Source: Romanomermis culicivorax (taxonomy: Eukaryota > Nematoda > Enoplea > Mermithida > Mermithidae). Taken from it: 64,000 nucleotides of DNA. The DNA lies in the NCBI GenBank assembly GCA_963922205.1, contig CAWUHX010000097.1:248001-312000 (forward strand), in the 5' to 3' direction. Shown piece by piece: positions 43,801-50,011 of the stretch (the stretch's first letter is position 1; every line of letters begins with the position of its first letter). Under the pieces are notes generated by a model. That model was not told the DNA's origin. It did no database searches and saw only the letters and a list, made by a program, of their open reading frames with translations. A program made the translations under genes and the position numbers.

Positions 43801-46800
43801 TCGATACTGCATTTTACCAGAGTAAGTTTTAACGGCAGATCGCTTTACGTGAAGTATTTTAAAAGTTTTATCAATTATTTTGCCCCAAAAATGAGTTTTT
43901 ATTCGGGAGAAGCACGGCTTATTGATCGTAATGATCGAACGAAAAACATAACGACGGGCTTAGGATATTTTGAGCCCAGAATGTTTTCGTGATCAATCGA
44001 TGCTGGTCGACAAGTCTGCTCATCACAGGCATCCAAAGAAAGTTTCAACTCGAGCGTAGGATTCAAACGTAAGAGTTTAGGAAATTAGCATTTTGCTGAA
44101 GGACAGAAAAGCTATTAACTCAGAACATAGGACTTACTGAAATTCAAAATATCTTGCGTAGAAAGATATAACATACATGAGATGTTATATGTTCGTCATT
44201 GTTTTGTCGTGATAAAGAGTTAACCTTTCAATCTACAGTAATAATCGCAGTACAAGACGTAATTTTCTATGTCTATACAAAACAGTAAAAGAAACATTCT
44301 TCTGTCTTAATGTTTGGCATCCAAAATCACGCTGCGATAAGAAAGGCACTATTCAGGTCAGGTATAAACAGAGAATGACTCGGACTTTTTCACAGCATAA
44401 TGTGATTATCATTATTACCAATCATGCTTTTTTAAGAACGGTGCTAATGAAAGCTTCACAAAGTTCAGAAAACTTCAAGCGAGAGGAAGAATTCATATCA
44501 ATAATAAATCTCAATTTACAACTAAATTGAAAACCATGCACGTTTAATTTTTCCGATGCGTAGCACCGGAGAATTTATGAACACAAGAACTACTGAAATG
44601 TTGGAAAATTTATTCTAGAGATAATTTGTTATCCTCACAGTTCAGATTTTCCCAAAGAAAGTGATCATATCAAACAGATGTATGGAGAAATGGGGGAAAA
44701 TAAACAAATTCATATTCATTCTACAAATTCCAATTCTCACTTTAGTGACGAGCTTTACTCACTTTAGCAAAGACATATAGAAGATTCATGGAAACAATCA
44801 GGGACAACTGAGAAATCAACCAAAACTTCTTCTTGGCTGTGCTTCAGCTTAGTTGTAATCAATATCAAAGATTATTCTTATTGCCGGCGCGGAGCGCCAG
44901 GAAAACTTTATATCTTGATCTTCTAAATTGCACCAAAATGCACCTGTTCATCAATGCCAGCAGTAGAACCGCCCAAAAAAATTCCCGTTCTCTGCCGAAA
45001 ATGCCCGAAAATTCTTCCACACAGCCCAAAAAAGTCCACACTGCGCGAAAAAACCCTTTTTCAGACTGACACAAACTTTTTTCTCCTGAAACAGCGTTAT
45101 TTGACATCGCCACACAAGTTGGTCAATTTCTAGTGTTTGAAAGCTCAACGTTCATTCTGAAATATTATTTTTTGGTGTCTCACATCCTAAACTACTCGAA
45201 TAACGTACATAACGCAGATGGCCACTTACCCAGATGGCTAGCTAAAACTTGAACAGTCGTTGTTTTGCCACATCCCGTTTCTCCGACTAATAACACGGGT
45301 TCGCCCATATTTATGCAAACCGATAGTTTCTCCAACAGGAGTAAGGATAATCTTGTTTGTGCAAAATCGCAATTCCTGCCATAAGCAAATATGTATGCGT
45401 CTTACATGATTTTGAAGGTACTGAATTGTTCTTGAAAAATAAAATTCGTATGCACAACCAATACAAACGAATACAATTTACTTCTGTGGTCGATCACGTT
45501 TGGTAATGTTTAAAGTTGAGCGACCAATAGTCAGTTGATTCGATTTAACTTCTAAACTTGGTTTATACATTGAATCGAAGTAATCAACCTATTAAAATAA
45601 CAATATTAAACGTGAAGTGCCGCATAATGAATAATGATAAATATAACAAAATGCAATATAATGCAGTAAGATTAAAATAGACTTTATAGTTTTTCAGTTG
45701 AGATAGCTTTGATTTATAACGCTTCAATATAACACTACACGTCAGAAGTTTAAATATGAATTGTTTTGATTGTCGATGACGATTGGAATAAAAAAACTTG
45801 TAATGTAACGAATTCACATCGAAAATTAGTAAAAAATGGAGCAAAGCGACAAAACGATAGGGATTCTTTCTAACCGATAAAAATGTCTTACAACGCGGAG
45901 AGTTCACTCACTTTATCTTTATTTAAGTTGACATTGACACCTAAAATCTCAATAACTTCAGAGCGATTATCACGGACGTATGCGGCAAAACAGTCAACCA
46001 GTTCGTGAAAGATAAGCACAGGGTCGTTTGGCGAACCCCACGTTTCAATCCGGCGAAACAATTTTATCAGATCTCTGAATCAAAAGGTGAATATAACCAT
46101 CAAATTATTAAGCTGCGCATTTACGCATAATAGCGTTTCATTAGATGATTCCAACTCAGTTCCTTTTATTCAACATTTTTAAGGAAAATAAATATTAGAA
46201 CACTAACCCCAACTCCATATAATAAAAATTTGTTACATTAAGAGGATAAGGAATCTAGCCAAATGTTAGCTATCTTCACTTCTTGACAGTGTCTATATAT
46301 AAATAATTCGAGTATAATTATAAAAAATAAATAAATAATACTCACCTGAAAGATATTTGTCTGACATTTGCGGATTTTCGATTATTAGTCATGAGCTGAT
46401 AAATGTCAAGCATACAGTCAGTTATTGTTTCAAGTGACGGGAAAGTCGAATTTAATATCTAAAAGACAAAAGAAACGTAATTTCATAAAAAAGGACGGAG
46501 AAACTCACATCTTTCATATCGCCGGTAGTCAAAGAATTAATGTCAACAGTAAACCAATCTTTTGACAATAGAGCAGAATGACCAGTATATGACGAATCTG
46601 ACCTGGAAATAATTGAACATTTTTTCATAAACCATACTTGTATTCATACGAGACGCTATGGAGTAAACAGTTTTTTAGGGACGGGAACTAAATGATGCAG
46701 CTCTGCTCAAAATATCTCAAAAATGCGTCATTAATCTGTAGTTCTGAAAATGCCATAAAAAGTCGCGCCAAAAAATTTGACCGTTTCACACTTTTTTAAT

Positions 46801-47543
46801 CAAAATTGGCTATCTAACATAAAAATTGACATTTTCCCAGGTTTTGGTTTGATATTGATAGTTCGGTAAAACATTCTAGGAACAGGAAATTCTGATTACC
46901 GAATGGTGGCAATAATTCTGAAGTCCTCATTGGCTCTCAATAGTTGACCGTCGGGCATATAGAGAGACTTTTCTTTCAAAACAGGTGCCAATGTGCTCAG
47001 CAAATCGGTCGAAGCGCAATCTAAATCTTCGAGCAAAATTAAAGAGCCAAGCTTCATAGCCTTGGTCAATGGCCCAGGTTCCCAATCGAATTTCCCAGGT
47101 AAATCCGAACACTGGTAGCTACCGATTAACGACTTGAAATGAAGTTTCGTTATTTAATGGATTATTTACAACAGTAAAAGTACCACAAGTTCTCACTTTT
47201 CCATCGATATGTTCGCCTAATTGAATAACCACGAAATGTGGGTATGAATTCCGATTAAGTTGGCAGGCAATATATTGTATCAGAGCAGTTTTTCCGCAAC
47301 CTATTGGTCCTCTGACTAGCACGGGCAAGGCTTCTTTTAGAGCGCAATGAATCAAGTGAATTTGCGTGCATCGACTTTCGATTAATTTGAACCTGTTCAT
47401 AAAAAATATTGAACGACACAAATTCTTGTCTCATTTGACGGCAAATGGTATGATTTTGGATTGATTAATTGAAACATGCCTTCATTTGTAGCCGTGCCCT
47501 CAGATAAAATTAGAAGTAAAGATTTCCCGACGACCAAGGTTGC
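1062..47543 (-). CDS. MDN1: Midasin, giant AAA+ ATPase of 60S ribosome assembly (about 70 exons, both ends incomplete)
   Basis: Midasin (Rea1) is a single-chain hexamer of six AAA modules with a long linker, an acidic tether and a C-terminal MIDAS domain. In the nucleolus and nucleoplasm it uses ATP to strip factors such as WDR12/Ytm1 and NLE1/Rsa4 from pre-60S particles. Translated minus-strand exons follow the family order without rearrangement: GPIGCGKT (AAA1), GETGCGKT (AAA2), GETSVGKT (AAA3), GDTGCGKT (AAA4), GSPGVGKS (AAA5), GEPGSGKS (AAA6), then linker, Asp/Glu-rich exons and the MIDAS motif IDDSSSM. Exon boundaries were read by eye from GT/AG sites and phase; most should be right to within a base or two. 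Two junctions (28193/27705 and 27415/27379) do not keep phase, so a small exon or boundary is missed there. The N-terminal domain before AAA1 and the last part of MIDAS were not found. Family identity is certain; the exact gene model is not. Confidence 0.97.
2039..2170. repeat. Left arm of GC-patchy inverted repeat around the hAT element
   Basis: This stretch has repeated short units such as AATTGCGCC, ATATGCGC and AAGTG, and its reverse complement style recurs at 4430-4600 on the other side of the hAT insertion. Together they look like subterminal repeats of an older element of about 2.5 kb that was later split by the hAT. Exact ends were not found. Confidence 0.4.
2560..4087. mobile_element. 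Non-autonomous hAT element with 8-bp target duplication
   Basis: The ends are TAGGGTTGTCCC at 2560 and GGGACAACCCTA at 4087, a perfect 12-bp inverted repeat followed by more GC-rich similarity. Immediate flanks are identical 8-bp repeats GTAAAAAC (2552-2559 and 4088-4095), with T at position 2 and A at position 7, as in hAT target sites. No transposase is recognisable in its 1.5 kb. It contains a segment (about 3170-3790) related to the repeat at 31080-31450. Confidence 0.85.
4430..4600. repeat. Right arm of GC-patchy inverted repeat
   Basis: Read on the minus strand this contains GCCAATTACGCCGATTTTCA, AAGTGCGCC and ATATGCGC units like those at 2039-2170. It is inverted relative to that arm, suggesting the two are the termini of one older element. 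Confidence 0.4.
4957..11432 (-). CDS. MDN1: Midasin Asp/Glu-rich tether exons
   Basis: Exons at about 11432-11147, 10874-10635, 6957-6435, 5466-5169 and 5109-4957, all in phase. The first starts GFVKEVPDLDADDQNKL and carries the conserved AKDVSDDIDDLGQVEG. The second has DPKMWNDREEEQN and KDAQEDMVAKDHN, matching human LDERLWGDD and SELVAKDDN. The third has a run DEEEEEESSSAKNAG and long E/D/K/N/Q stretches. The last two include IGDLDDVIEIDDD and YKPSTIHTCLDFYNQ, matching STIHTAHQFLMD. This flexible acidic arm lets MIDAS swing between ring and substrate. Serine-rich plus-strand frames opposite these exons (6408-6989, 11125-11425) are shadows. The intron 6958-10634 carries a Polinton-derived element. 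Confidence 0.95.
5467..6434. other. Midasin intron without recognisable feature
   Basis: A 968-bp intron between two acidic-tether exons. I see no inverted repeat, coding similarity or tandem array in it; the only oddity is a locally GC-rich patch near 5500-5530. Confidence 0.6.
7126..7558. mobile_element. ACATGT-ended short element (family A), copy 1
   Basis: It runs from ACATGTAATTGGGG to CTCCGTTACATGT and interrupts the left minisatellite arm of the Polinton derivative. Internally it has two GGCTAGCC-containing segments (ATATGGCTAGCCAT) and C- and G-runs. The same sequence occurs inverted at 34230-34573 and 37772-38200, and more diverged at 48614-49016. It is non-coding. Confidence 0.8.
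7559..7700. repeat. Left terminal minisatellite array of the Polinton derivative
   Basis: About five imperfect units of roughly 30 bp with the core AGGGCTGGCGGGCAATGG and a TTAAGCATA linker. The reverse complement of this array is at 10385-10520. Confidence 0.8.
8717..9860 (+). pseudogene. Broken Polinton-type minor-capsid-like gene (F54H12.2-like)
   Basis: From the ATG at 8717 a plus-strand frame reads MPATSKVYETGYLPEYLL; later pieces, in shifting frames, include YKDGNDLAENAKGAPAN, ACGAYPYRAYSET (9075-9110) and NNLFFLMSSTAETW (near 9350-9390). The spacing and the YPYRAYxET signature resemble the uncharacterised F54H12.2-like proteins carried by Polintons, thought to be capsid components. 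Frameshifts and stop codons separate the conserved blocks, so no protein is made. Its place inside inverted minisatellite ends supports a Polinton origin. Identification is from memory of family motifs and needs a profile search. Confidence 0.55.
9930..10200 (+). pseudogene. Second broken Polinton-type gene fragment
   Basis: A plus-strand frame contains HINFLPKNYK and, near 10065-10105, VELKGEWQVGIKQL. A motif of this kind (leucine- and glycine-rich strand followed by GEWxVxL) opens a common Polinton structural protein found next to the minor-capsid gene. A stop lies between the two pieces. Identity is tentative. Confidence 0.4.
10385..10520. repeat. Right terminal minisatellite array of the Polinton derivative
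   Basis: About four units with the core CCATTGCCCGCCAGCCCTAT, the reverse complement of the array at 7559-7700. It ends in CCAGGATACCGGTGCT. Confidence 0.8.
11509..13387 (-). CDS. MDN1: Midasin linker, 1.4 kb exon and following exon
   Basis: The exon 13387-11975 is 1,413 bases (471 codons) and fully open, the longest in the gene. It begins EALQDPVAKHMNIALTVPQE and contains NKQKRTNLLVDLFESLRLNG then FRYREGVSI, equivalent to the human ALSDLFKHLAKIGLSYRKGL. It ends MLSRVFSFEK before gtataa. The exon 11703-11509 reads VLQLSNKLMEECRANCSSIN through FLGIIESWMHLLKE and leads into the acidic region. The region is rich in long helices with few conserved residues. The large ORF size makes it easy to find but hard to annotate by similarity except at its start. 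Confidence 0.93.
13645..14010. mobile_element. Possible short inverted-repeat element with tRNA-like box
   Basis: Left end AACTTCTACTTGCAATAAAA and right end TTTTATTGCAGCCCATAAAA form an imperfect inverted repeat about 360 bp apart in a midasin intron. Near 13720 it contains GGTTCAAGTCT, close to a Pol III B box, but no tRNA cloverleaf can be drawn. CTCGAG/GAGCTCG motifs recur around it. Confidence 0.35.
14214..16038 (-). CDS. MDN1: Midasin linker exons, fourth group (LGEFHTRL / IEKELK region)
   Basis: Exons at about 16038-15944, 15887-15202, 14940-14732, 14619-14386 and 14318-14214; all junctions keep phase. The 686-base exon includes LLNLYQNWTIENGSDDRYYE and EEYHIAALFPNFMTEG, matching the family segment where a DRYYEY-type motif precedes an acidic stretch. 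Later exons read WRKMEIKGWEFLLDDAECE, PLGEFHTRLEASKIV, and LPIEKELK followed by DFIKIVKFQDLNVYRAKET. Human midasin has LGEFHVRLQ and SPLEKELKEFVKISKWND at the same places, so alignment here is firm. Confidence 0.92.
16039..18846. other. Large midasin intron, mostly featureless
   Basis: A 2.8 kb intron. Apart from the tandem GGGTCC repeat at 16466-16655 I see no coding similarity or clear element ends. Open frames here are short and look random. Confidence 0.55.
16466..16655. repeat. Tandem repeat with core ATCCGGGTCCGG
   Basis: Four to five imperfect units of about 38-45 bp, each containing GGATCCGGGTCC and AAAATTTT(A)AGAATAT. Units differ by point changes and by how many GGGTCC hexamers they hold. 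Confidence 0.8.
18847..21869 (-). CDS. MDN1: Midasin linker exons, third group
   Basis: Exons at about 21869-21800, 21747-21607, 21507-21301 and 19170-18847. A 52-base intron (21799-21748) separates the first two and is the smallest I accept; the frame is otherwise broken there. The peptides are NFIESTVNRLEVLLKESELC, then DLDHFLAESLSALVDFGRKI ending PVEKALVKHKLRDSQ (aligned with the conserved FDPAVKREYKLNYVKEE region), then SFTNQDMVNDDQFCVPDYC, and a 324-base exon ending LRKMKCLEIEENYSIKADE. The 2.1 kb intron 19171-21300 carries a nested pair of inverted-repeat elements. Confidence 0.85.
19216..20594. mobile_element. Inverted-repeat element with subterminal GGATATCC motifs
   Basis: Left end AGTGATGTGC (19220) and right end GCACATCACT (20593) are perfect 10-bp inverted repeats. 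Next to each end lie repeated CCGGATATCCGG palindromes (19246-19290; 20504-20580). A clean target duplication is not visible. The middle holds another inverted-repeat element. No transposase seen; probably a non-autonomous DNA transposon in a midasin intron. Confidence 0.6.
19903..20388. mobile_element. Nested element with GGTGCTAA ends
   Basis: It starts CAGGGTCTTTTAGCAC and ends GGTGCTAAAAAACCTG, an imperfect inverted repeat 486 bp apart, lying inside the element at 19216-20594. Related end sequences (TTAGCACTGG) occur near 44440 and 52050. No exact 8-bp duplication was seen. Confidence 0.5.
21870..23522. other. Introns around 22-23 kb with a small tandem duplication
   Basis: Non-coding apart from boundaries. 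Near 22687-22745 the segment TTTTTGGCCTATAGTAAACT is present twice in tandem (about 31-bp spacing). A C-run sits at 23214-23224. No element ends were recognised. Confidence 0.5.
23523..25759 (-). CDS. MDN1: Midasin linker exons, second group
   Basis: Exons at about 25759-25497, 25034-24915, 24822-24452 and 23713-23523. They read IGIQIAEEISTRWIADSEHS, ELLDKKYKSASVQKLSRFN, DEDPSVWFSSIYNKQ with KRNVFADYVSFLSGLSKI, and FPAMGAAFMQFFDRNFSSAG. All junctions keep phase if the second exon ends at the gtcatg donor at 24915; the alternative donor at 24895 would break it. Similarity to other midasins is low, so this assignment rests mostly on position, phase, open frame and helix-like composition. The linker converts nucleotide-driven motion of the ring into pulling on MIDAS-bound substrates. 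Confidence 0.8.
25760..27201. other. Midasin intron, 1.4 kb, no recognised feature
   Basis: Several short open frames exist but none resembles a known protein. A partial GC-rich palindrome remnant (TTCGCGCCG) lies near 26757. Nothing else stands out. Confidence 0.5.
27202..28689 (-). CDS. MDN1: Midasin exons, start of the linker (two unresolved junctions)
   Basis: Exons at about 28689-28555, 28492-28401, 28282-28193, 27705-27605, 27545-27415 and 27379-27202. Sequences include SDFKRIIKFYLLSASKTDYN, GDGSILESIRYCFNQIEAAY, IAVYQLLSFTKILECSKNLE, LLFLPSFFENIFFLIKDF and VVDFWHQFKVEIKILWKFII. All are helical and poorly conserved, as expected for the linker stem. The junction from 28193 (phase 1) to 27705 (phase 2) and from 27415 (phase 0) to 27379 (phase 1) do not match. 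A short exon may lie in 27.7-28.2 kb, where an open frame near 27770 reads SVENISLAGHLFDIFS. Sequencing error or real decay cannot be excluded from sequence alone. Confidence 0.75.
28727..30753 (-). CDS. MDN1: Midasin exons encoding AAA6, with a changed Walker B
   Basis: Exons at about 30753-30503, 30417-30289, 30123-29922, 29725-29548, 29484-29368, 29141-28939 and 28874-28727. Walker A is VGEPGSGKSILVENLA; TDSSDLLGCFEQ follows. After a helical insertion, FSWVDSPLVKAMQNGDWLLV leads to the Walker B position, which reads LLVKNVHYC. Other midasins have an acidic residue where this protein has Lys. NALLETDGELLITEKGSIDG follows, then SRAMRNRGVEIYF, the conserved arginine stretch. The last exon (TVVASDLFKVAFIARE) begins the lid; its donor may be 28727 or 28732. 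The third and fourth exons join in phase although their sequence is the least conserved part of the ring. Confidence 0.92.
30866..33983 (-). CDS. MDN1: Midasin exons encoding AAA5
   Basis: Exons at about 33983-33778, 33620-33495, 33426-33229, 32123-32016, 31960-31865 and 30932-30866. Walker A is ILLEGSPGVGKSSVVVALA with RINLSEQT behind it. The next exon ends at Walker B (WILIDE), and the third continues NLASQAVLEGLNACFDHR, then the sensor FFACQNPYSEGASRKGLP and finger SFLNRF. VFVDKLDAADLELIL and GGPWEFNLRDLLRW close the lid. The last exon's donor is uncertain: 30866 (gtgata) keeps phase with the next exon, while the better-looking gtaaac at 30852 does not. The intron before this block (33984-34641) contains a 344-bp ACATGT-ended element. 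Confidence 0.94.
31080..31740. repeat. Dispersed repeat copy with GC-rich palindrome
   Basis: This intronic segment is similar to part of the hAT at about 3200-3790 (shared ACATTTTCCTGCATTCTAGA-like and ACGATCGATGACC segments). It contains the palindrome CCGGCGCTGCGCGCCGG at 31185-31201 and ends in GGTACGGGAAAAACCC near 31730, resembling a hAT-type terminus. Confidence 0.6.
34230..34573. mobile_element. ACATGT-ended short element (family A), copy 2
   Basis: Bounded by ACATGTAATGGAG and CTAATTACATGT, 344 bp, inside a midasin intron. It is the reverse of copy 1 and carries GGCGCGAAGCGCC at 34347-34359 and two ATGGCTAGCCAT segments. Confidence 0.85.
34642..36321 (-). CDS. MDN1: Midasin exons encoding AAA4
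   Basis: Exons at about 36321-36219, 36139-36007, 35846-35595, 35532-35336, 35264-35143 and 34839-34642. The P-loop is split by an intron: VLLVGDTG at the end of the first exon and CGKTTLCQILA at the start of the second. NCHMMTEAADFVGR follows. Walker B is LLIDEISLADDSVLERI, sensor 1 is FATMNPGGDYGKKE, and the finger is LRNRFTEIWC. The lid exons read VTIRDVISWVCFINR and end GIKPFYV. The donor after GKKE is gtctta, a weak site, but phase and homology both demand it. All key hydrolysis residues are intact. Confidence 0.95.
34945..35045. repeat. Short tandem repeat GATGGGATCTTGATTTTTT
   Basis: Three to four imperfect units of about 30 bp in a T-rich intronic tract. Units share a GGGATyTTGATTTTTT core. 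Confidence 0.65.
36664..40263 (-). CDS. MDN1: Midasin exons encoding AAA3
   Basis: Exons at about 40263-40085, 39859-39768, 39717-39454, 37035-36882 and 36819-36664. Walker A is VLLQGETSVGKTSLI, followed by the strongly conserved NNHEHTDIQEYIGSY. Walker B is WIILDELNLAPPDVLEALNR. The third exon contains sensor 1 (LFATQNPYGLYGGRK) and the finger motif SRAFRNRFIELHF. The fourth carries MTLRDLFRWGERY and the fifth GYFLLAGRCR. All catalytic residues are present. The 2.4 kb intron between the third and fourth exons is packed with short inverted-repeat elements and minisatellites, unlike the compact introns beside it. Confidence 0.95.
37320..37480. mobile_element. Partial family A element
   Basis: Contains CATATGGCTAGCCATTGGGC and the following AAAATGTCAATTTT tract, matching the GGCTAGCC half of family A, but lacks the ACATGT ends. 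It abuts a family B element at 37503. Confidence 0.65.
37503..37680. mobile_element. CCTGTA-ended short element (family B), copy 1
   Basis: Bounded by CCTGTACCTGGGGG and CGCTTACAGG, 178 bp. The interior GTGTATGTTTTTTGGCCTTT and a C-run before CAACTGGTC match the copy at 57544-57707 almost base for base. Confidence 0.75.
37772..38200. mobile_element. ACATGT-ended short element (family A), copy 3
   Basis: Starts ACATGTAACGAAGCCCCGAG and ends CCAATTACATGT, 429 bp. It contains GGCGCGAAGCGCC at 37961-37973 and is the fullest copy alongside copy 1. It lies in the 2.4 kb AAA3 intron. Confidence 0.85.
39018..39125. repeat. Minisatellite GGTCGAGGTAAAGGGAT
   Basis: About six units of 17-18 bp. The same unit in reverse complement (TTTACCTCGACC) occurs at 37683-37740, 1.3 kb away in the same intron, with single units near 37488 and 38225. 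Confidence 0.85.
39126..39323. mobile_element. Truncated family A element beside the minisatellite
   Basis: It ends GGGGCTCCGTTACATGC and carries the CTTCCGAAGGGATACCCC-like half of family A, but the GGCTAGCC half is missing; the break is at the GC-rich palindrome position and abuts the minisatellite. Confidence 0.65.
40324..45375 (-). CDS. MDN1: Midasin exons encoding AAA2
   Basis: Exons at about 45375-45230, 43383-43323, 43147-43033, 42976-42785, 42178-42051, 41630-41526, 41206-41000, 40936-40858, 40804-40653 and 40443-40324. Walker A is VLLVGETGCGKTTTVQ. A 61-base exon carries VVNLSQQSESSDLFGG. The AAA2-specific helical insertion follows, starting TCYETNNWKILLQ and ending LLFSFVQ. Walker B is WILLDEINLAS, sensor 1 is LFACMNPSTDVGKRE, and the arginine-finger segment is ALRNRFTEIYVEEL across a split codon. 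The last exon (KYILSSTVKRNLTDVSRIV) leads into AAA3. All Walker and finger residues needed for ATP hydrolysis are visible. The 1.85 kb intron between the first two exons holds repeats, including a GC-rich palindrome near 44884. All junctions keep phase. Confidence 0.94.
41889..41994. repeat. Recent 53-bp tandem duplication
   Basis: Two adjacent 53-bp copies beginning CCTAACAATATCCGATTG differ at one position only (ACATATCTG versus ACATGTCTG). Each contains the palindrome CTGTTAACAG. Intronic. Confidence 0.95.
43384..45229. other. Large AAA2 intron with repeat fragments
   Basis: It splits the AAA2 P-loop exon from VVNLSQQ. The interior holds a GC-rich palindrome (CCGGCGCGGAGCGCC, 44884-44898) followed by sequence shared with the 51 and 62 kb repeats (CACCAAAATGCA), and a degraded second palindrome near 44565. 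No complete element ends were found. Confidence 0.6.
45482..47392 (-). CDS. MDN1: Midasin exons encoding AAA1
   Basis: Exons at about 47392-47197, 47132-46900, 46602-46509, 46458-46346, 46074-45912 and 45588-45482; phases are consistent throughout. The first holds Walker A (LVRGPIGCGKTALIQYIA), followed after a 64-base intron by GSYQCSDLPGKFDWEPGPL and the Walker B-like LILLEDLD. The sensor strand reads FRIIATIR and joins the next exon through a split arginine codon. The later exons give the helical lid and the AAA1-AAA2 connector (LIKLFRRIETW, then YKPSLEVKSNQL). The order and spacing match the family, in which AAA1 packs against AAA6 to close the ring. Introns here are short (64-330 bases) and free of recognisable transposons. 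Confidence 0.93.
47476..47543 (-). CDS. MDN1: Tentative midasin exon just upstream of AAA1
   Basis: A minus-strand frame from about 47543 to 47476 reads ATLVVGKSLLLILSEGTATN and on to a donor (gtttca) at phase 2. Joining it across an 87-base intron to the exon starting at 47392 makes a continuous frame ending in EGMFKLIESRC, which lines up with the segment just before the AAA1 P-loop in other midasins. The acceptor and everything further upstream are uncertain. A 46-codon plus-strand frame overlaps the same DNA (47476-47613) and is probably its shadow. If the exon is wrong, the ATG at 47401 could instead look like a start, but that would remove the whole N-terminal domain usual in the family. 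Confidence 0.4.
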
Positions 47544-50003
47544 CTTTCATCTGGACGAATTACAGTTATATAACCCATTTTTGATTTTAGACGATAAAAA
47601 ACAAATTTGATTTAAAACCATCTGTAAAAATACGGAAGACTTATTTATTTAGGGGATAAAATCAAAGTTTCATACCTTGCGGATGACTGAGAAGCTATAC
47701 TCATGATGAACGATAAAAATCGAATCGACTATTATTGACGACTAACAAATAACGATTAAATGGTCTGAAAAGATAATTTTAGTTCAGGTCTTCAAGACGA
47801 AGCGACTATAAGATGCTTCCGCAGCGGCCCAATATTATTCCCCAGCCAGCTTTTTCCACAAATAATTAATCAAAATTGAGAAAAAAATGAAAGTTTTCAA
47901 AAAGTCTAATTCTGCCAAGTATAGTGGTATAATAAGAAATCGACCGTTGATCTCTCTGCAATCACAAAAGGAGTGTCCCAGATACAGAATACTTCTTCCG
48001 GTCCGGCTCAAAGCAATTTTTTTTTAATTTTGGCATTCTGGGAAGCTGTGGAATCAATTTTTCAAATTTATTTCGAGAATTAAGTTCGAATTTGTTCAAA
48101 AATCGTACTTGTATCATTTTGGAAATTTTAAAAATTGTATCTGTTTCATATAGTTTCATGAGTTTGATTGAAACTGGGAGTCAAGAAGAGCTAAGTTTCC
48201 AAAAATGACTCTCACGAAAATTTGAATTCAAATAATGTAAACAAATTTACTATTGTTTCAAAAAGTTGACTTTTTCACCAAATCAATATTTTTGGTTAAA
48301 AAATTTTGGGAGTTCAAAGTTGAAAAGGTGAATTTTGTTTGGTACATCTTAACAGGACAAAAACTTTACGGGGCCTCGCGCCGCTAATGATTATTATGGT
48401 TATCATTGTTTGTTGAAATCCAGCTGAGGCATAACTGTTAAAAAGTTCACGTCACCCACTATTCAACATCCAATACATAATTGTTGGATGTTAAAATGCT
48501 GACTGCAGAAGCATGAGAATGTTCAAACAAGCTCAAAAAAGCATATGCGGGCATTTTTGAGCTAAAAACAATTTGGCGGAAGGACATTTTTTCTCCTGAT
48601 CATCTTCCAAGCTGTACATAACGGAGCCCCGAAGCCTGATGCCACAAGTGACTTCTTCGGAAAGGAGGGTCATCGATTGCCCAAAGCTTCCGGGAGAGAA
48701 CCCGAAGCAAATAATATTGTTCTTTCAAAGTGTCCGAAAAATGATTTAATAAATAGTAATTTTTGTCTAAAAACCATTAAAAATATAATAGCGCAAAGCG
48801 CTGAGAAAAGTGACGCTTTTCAGCACTCTTTGTTCAAAAATCATCATTTCATCAAAACATTGATATTTTTCAATATTTACTAAACAAAAAGTATGATGAT
48901 TAACTATGGCTAGCCACACGATCGGCAAATCTAGTAGAGATCACAATATGACTAGTCGTATGGCCGACGATTTCTTGGGGGTTCAAACCTATGGCACTCC
49001 TCCCCAATAACATGTATGCTTTCAAGTAAGTGCGAAAAATTTATGTTCGAAGACCACAAAAATTCTTAAACACCGCATAAAGTTTTCGTGAAAAAAGCCG
49101 GGAAAAATATTGATTTCTGTCAAATGCGTCAAAAAACAATACAAGCATTTGTAGATGATATGTTGATGTTTAAGCGCTACAAACATCGGCAAGGACGACA
49201 TGTTATAACCGCGGACTAGAAATAGCACCAAGAATTGCAAATCATTTGTAAAACGGCATTAAAAAATTTGCAGCGTTTTTCCTAAAATTTTCAGTGTTTT
49301 CAAAATTTTCAGCGGAGACGCATAAAGTTGTATTATCGAACAGGAAACCTGAAGGGCCGTAGCGCTTCTAGCTGCAAAGTGAAACTTGGCAGGAAAATTT
49401 GGTTGCTAATGCAAAACAACCACGACCAGGTACAGTTGAGAACAGTGTTTTTATGCTAAAACATGGTTTTTGGCACAACCAATTTCGAGCGTTCGTGCCC
49501 GACCGCGAACGAATTTTCTTCGAATAGTATACTTACATATCGTCGTAGCAAACTTTAAGGTTGTTAATGACTATTTAATTTAATGATCAATGAATATTTG
49601 TAAATCCTGAACTTGCGCTGTTATTTGCTTGGGATTGTGCTTAGGAACTGAATCTCCTATTATTGGTGTTTGACTCAAATAAAAAAATGACAATTTTGGC
49701 ACAATTTCTCGACCTACATTTAAACAGCTTTTTACTCAATTTTTTCCTGAAGTAAGCAATAGACATCCCCAAATTAATATGTTATATCGTCGTCGCCGAA
49801 AATGAAAGGAAAATATAAACTTCCTGAAAAATTTCATAGACATATTCAAATTTTCGCAGCATTCTATATCTTTTTGAATTGTGAAACATTTTCTCTCAGT
49901 TTATCTCATTGACTTGATTTGACGAAAAGTAGTGAGATAGTGTTTTTAAGCCAAATGACCTGTTTTGGCTAAAGTTTTTTTGGTTTGACAAAAACTTTTT
50001 AGA
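47544..50003. other. Region upstream of the recognised midasin exons
   Basis: Expected to hold the midasin promoter and N-terminal exons, but I could not identify them. A possible start, MSIASQSSAR followed by gtatga, lies on the minus strand at about 47710-47678, but its phase does not join what follows. The stretch 47960-48160 is related to repeats at 53.9 and 61.1 kb. Confidence 0.4.
48614..49016. mobile_element. Diverged family A element, copy 4
   Basis: Left side ACATAACGGAGCCCCGAAG and right side CCCCAATAACATGT match the family A ends. The palindrome is reduced to AGCGCAAAGCGCT (48790-48802) and the GGCTAGCC segments carry mutations, so it is an older copy. Confidence 0.7.
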
Positions 50004-50011
50004 CATTCCAG

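Noticed and set aside
47476..47613. 46-codon plus-strand frame starting MPSFVAVPSDKIRS, possibly a divergent gene
   Set aside because: It overlaps the tentative midasin exon on the other strand, which keeps splice phase with AAA1; no continuation or donor was seen for the plus frame.
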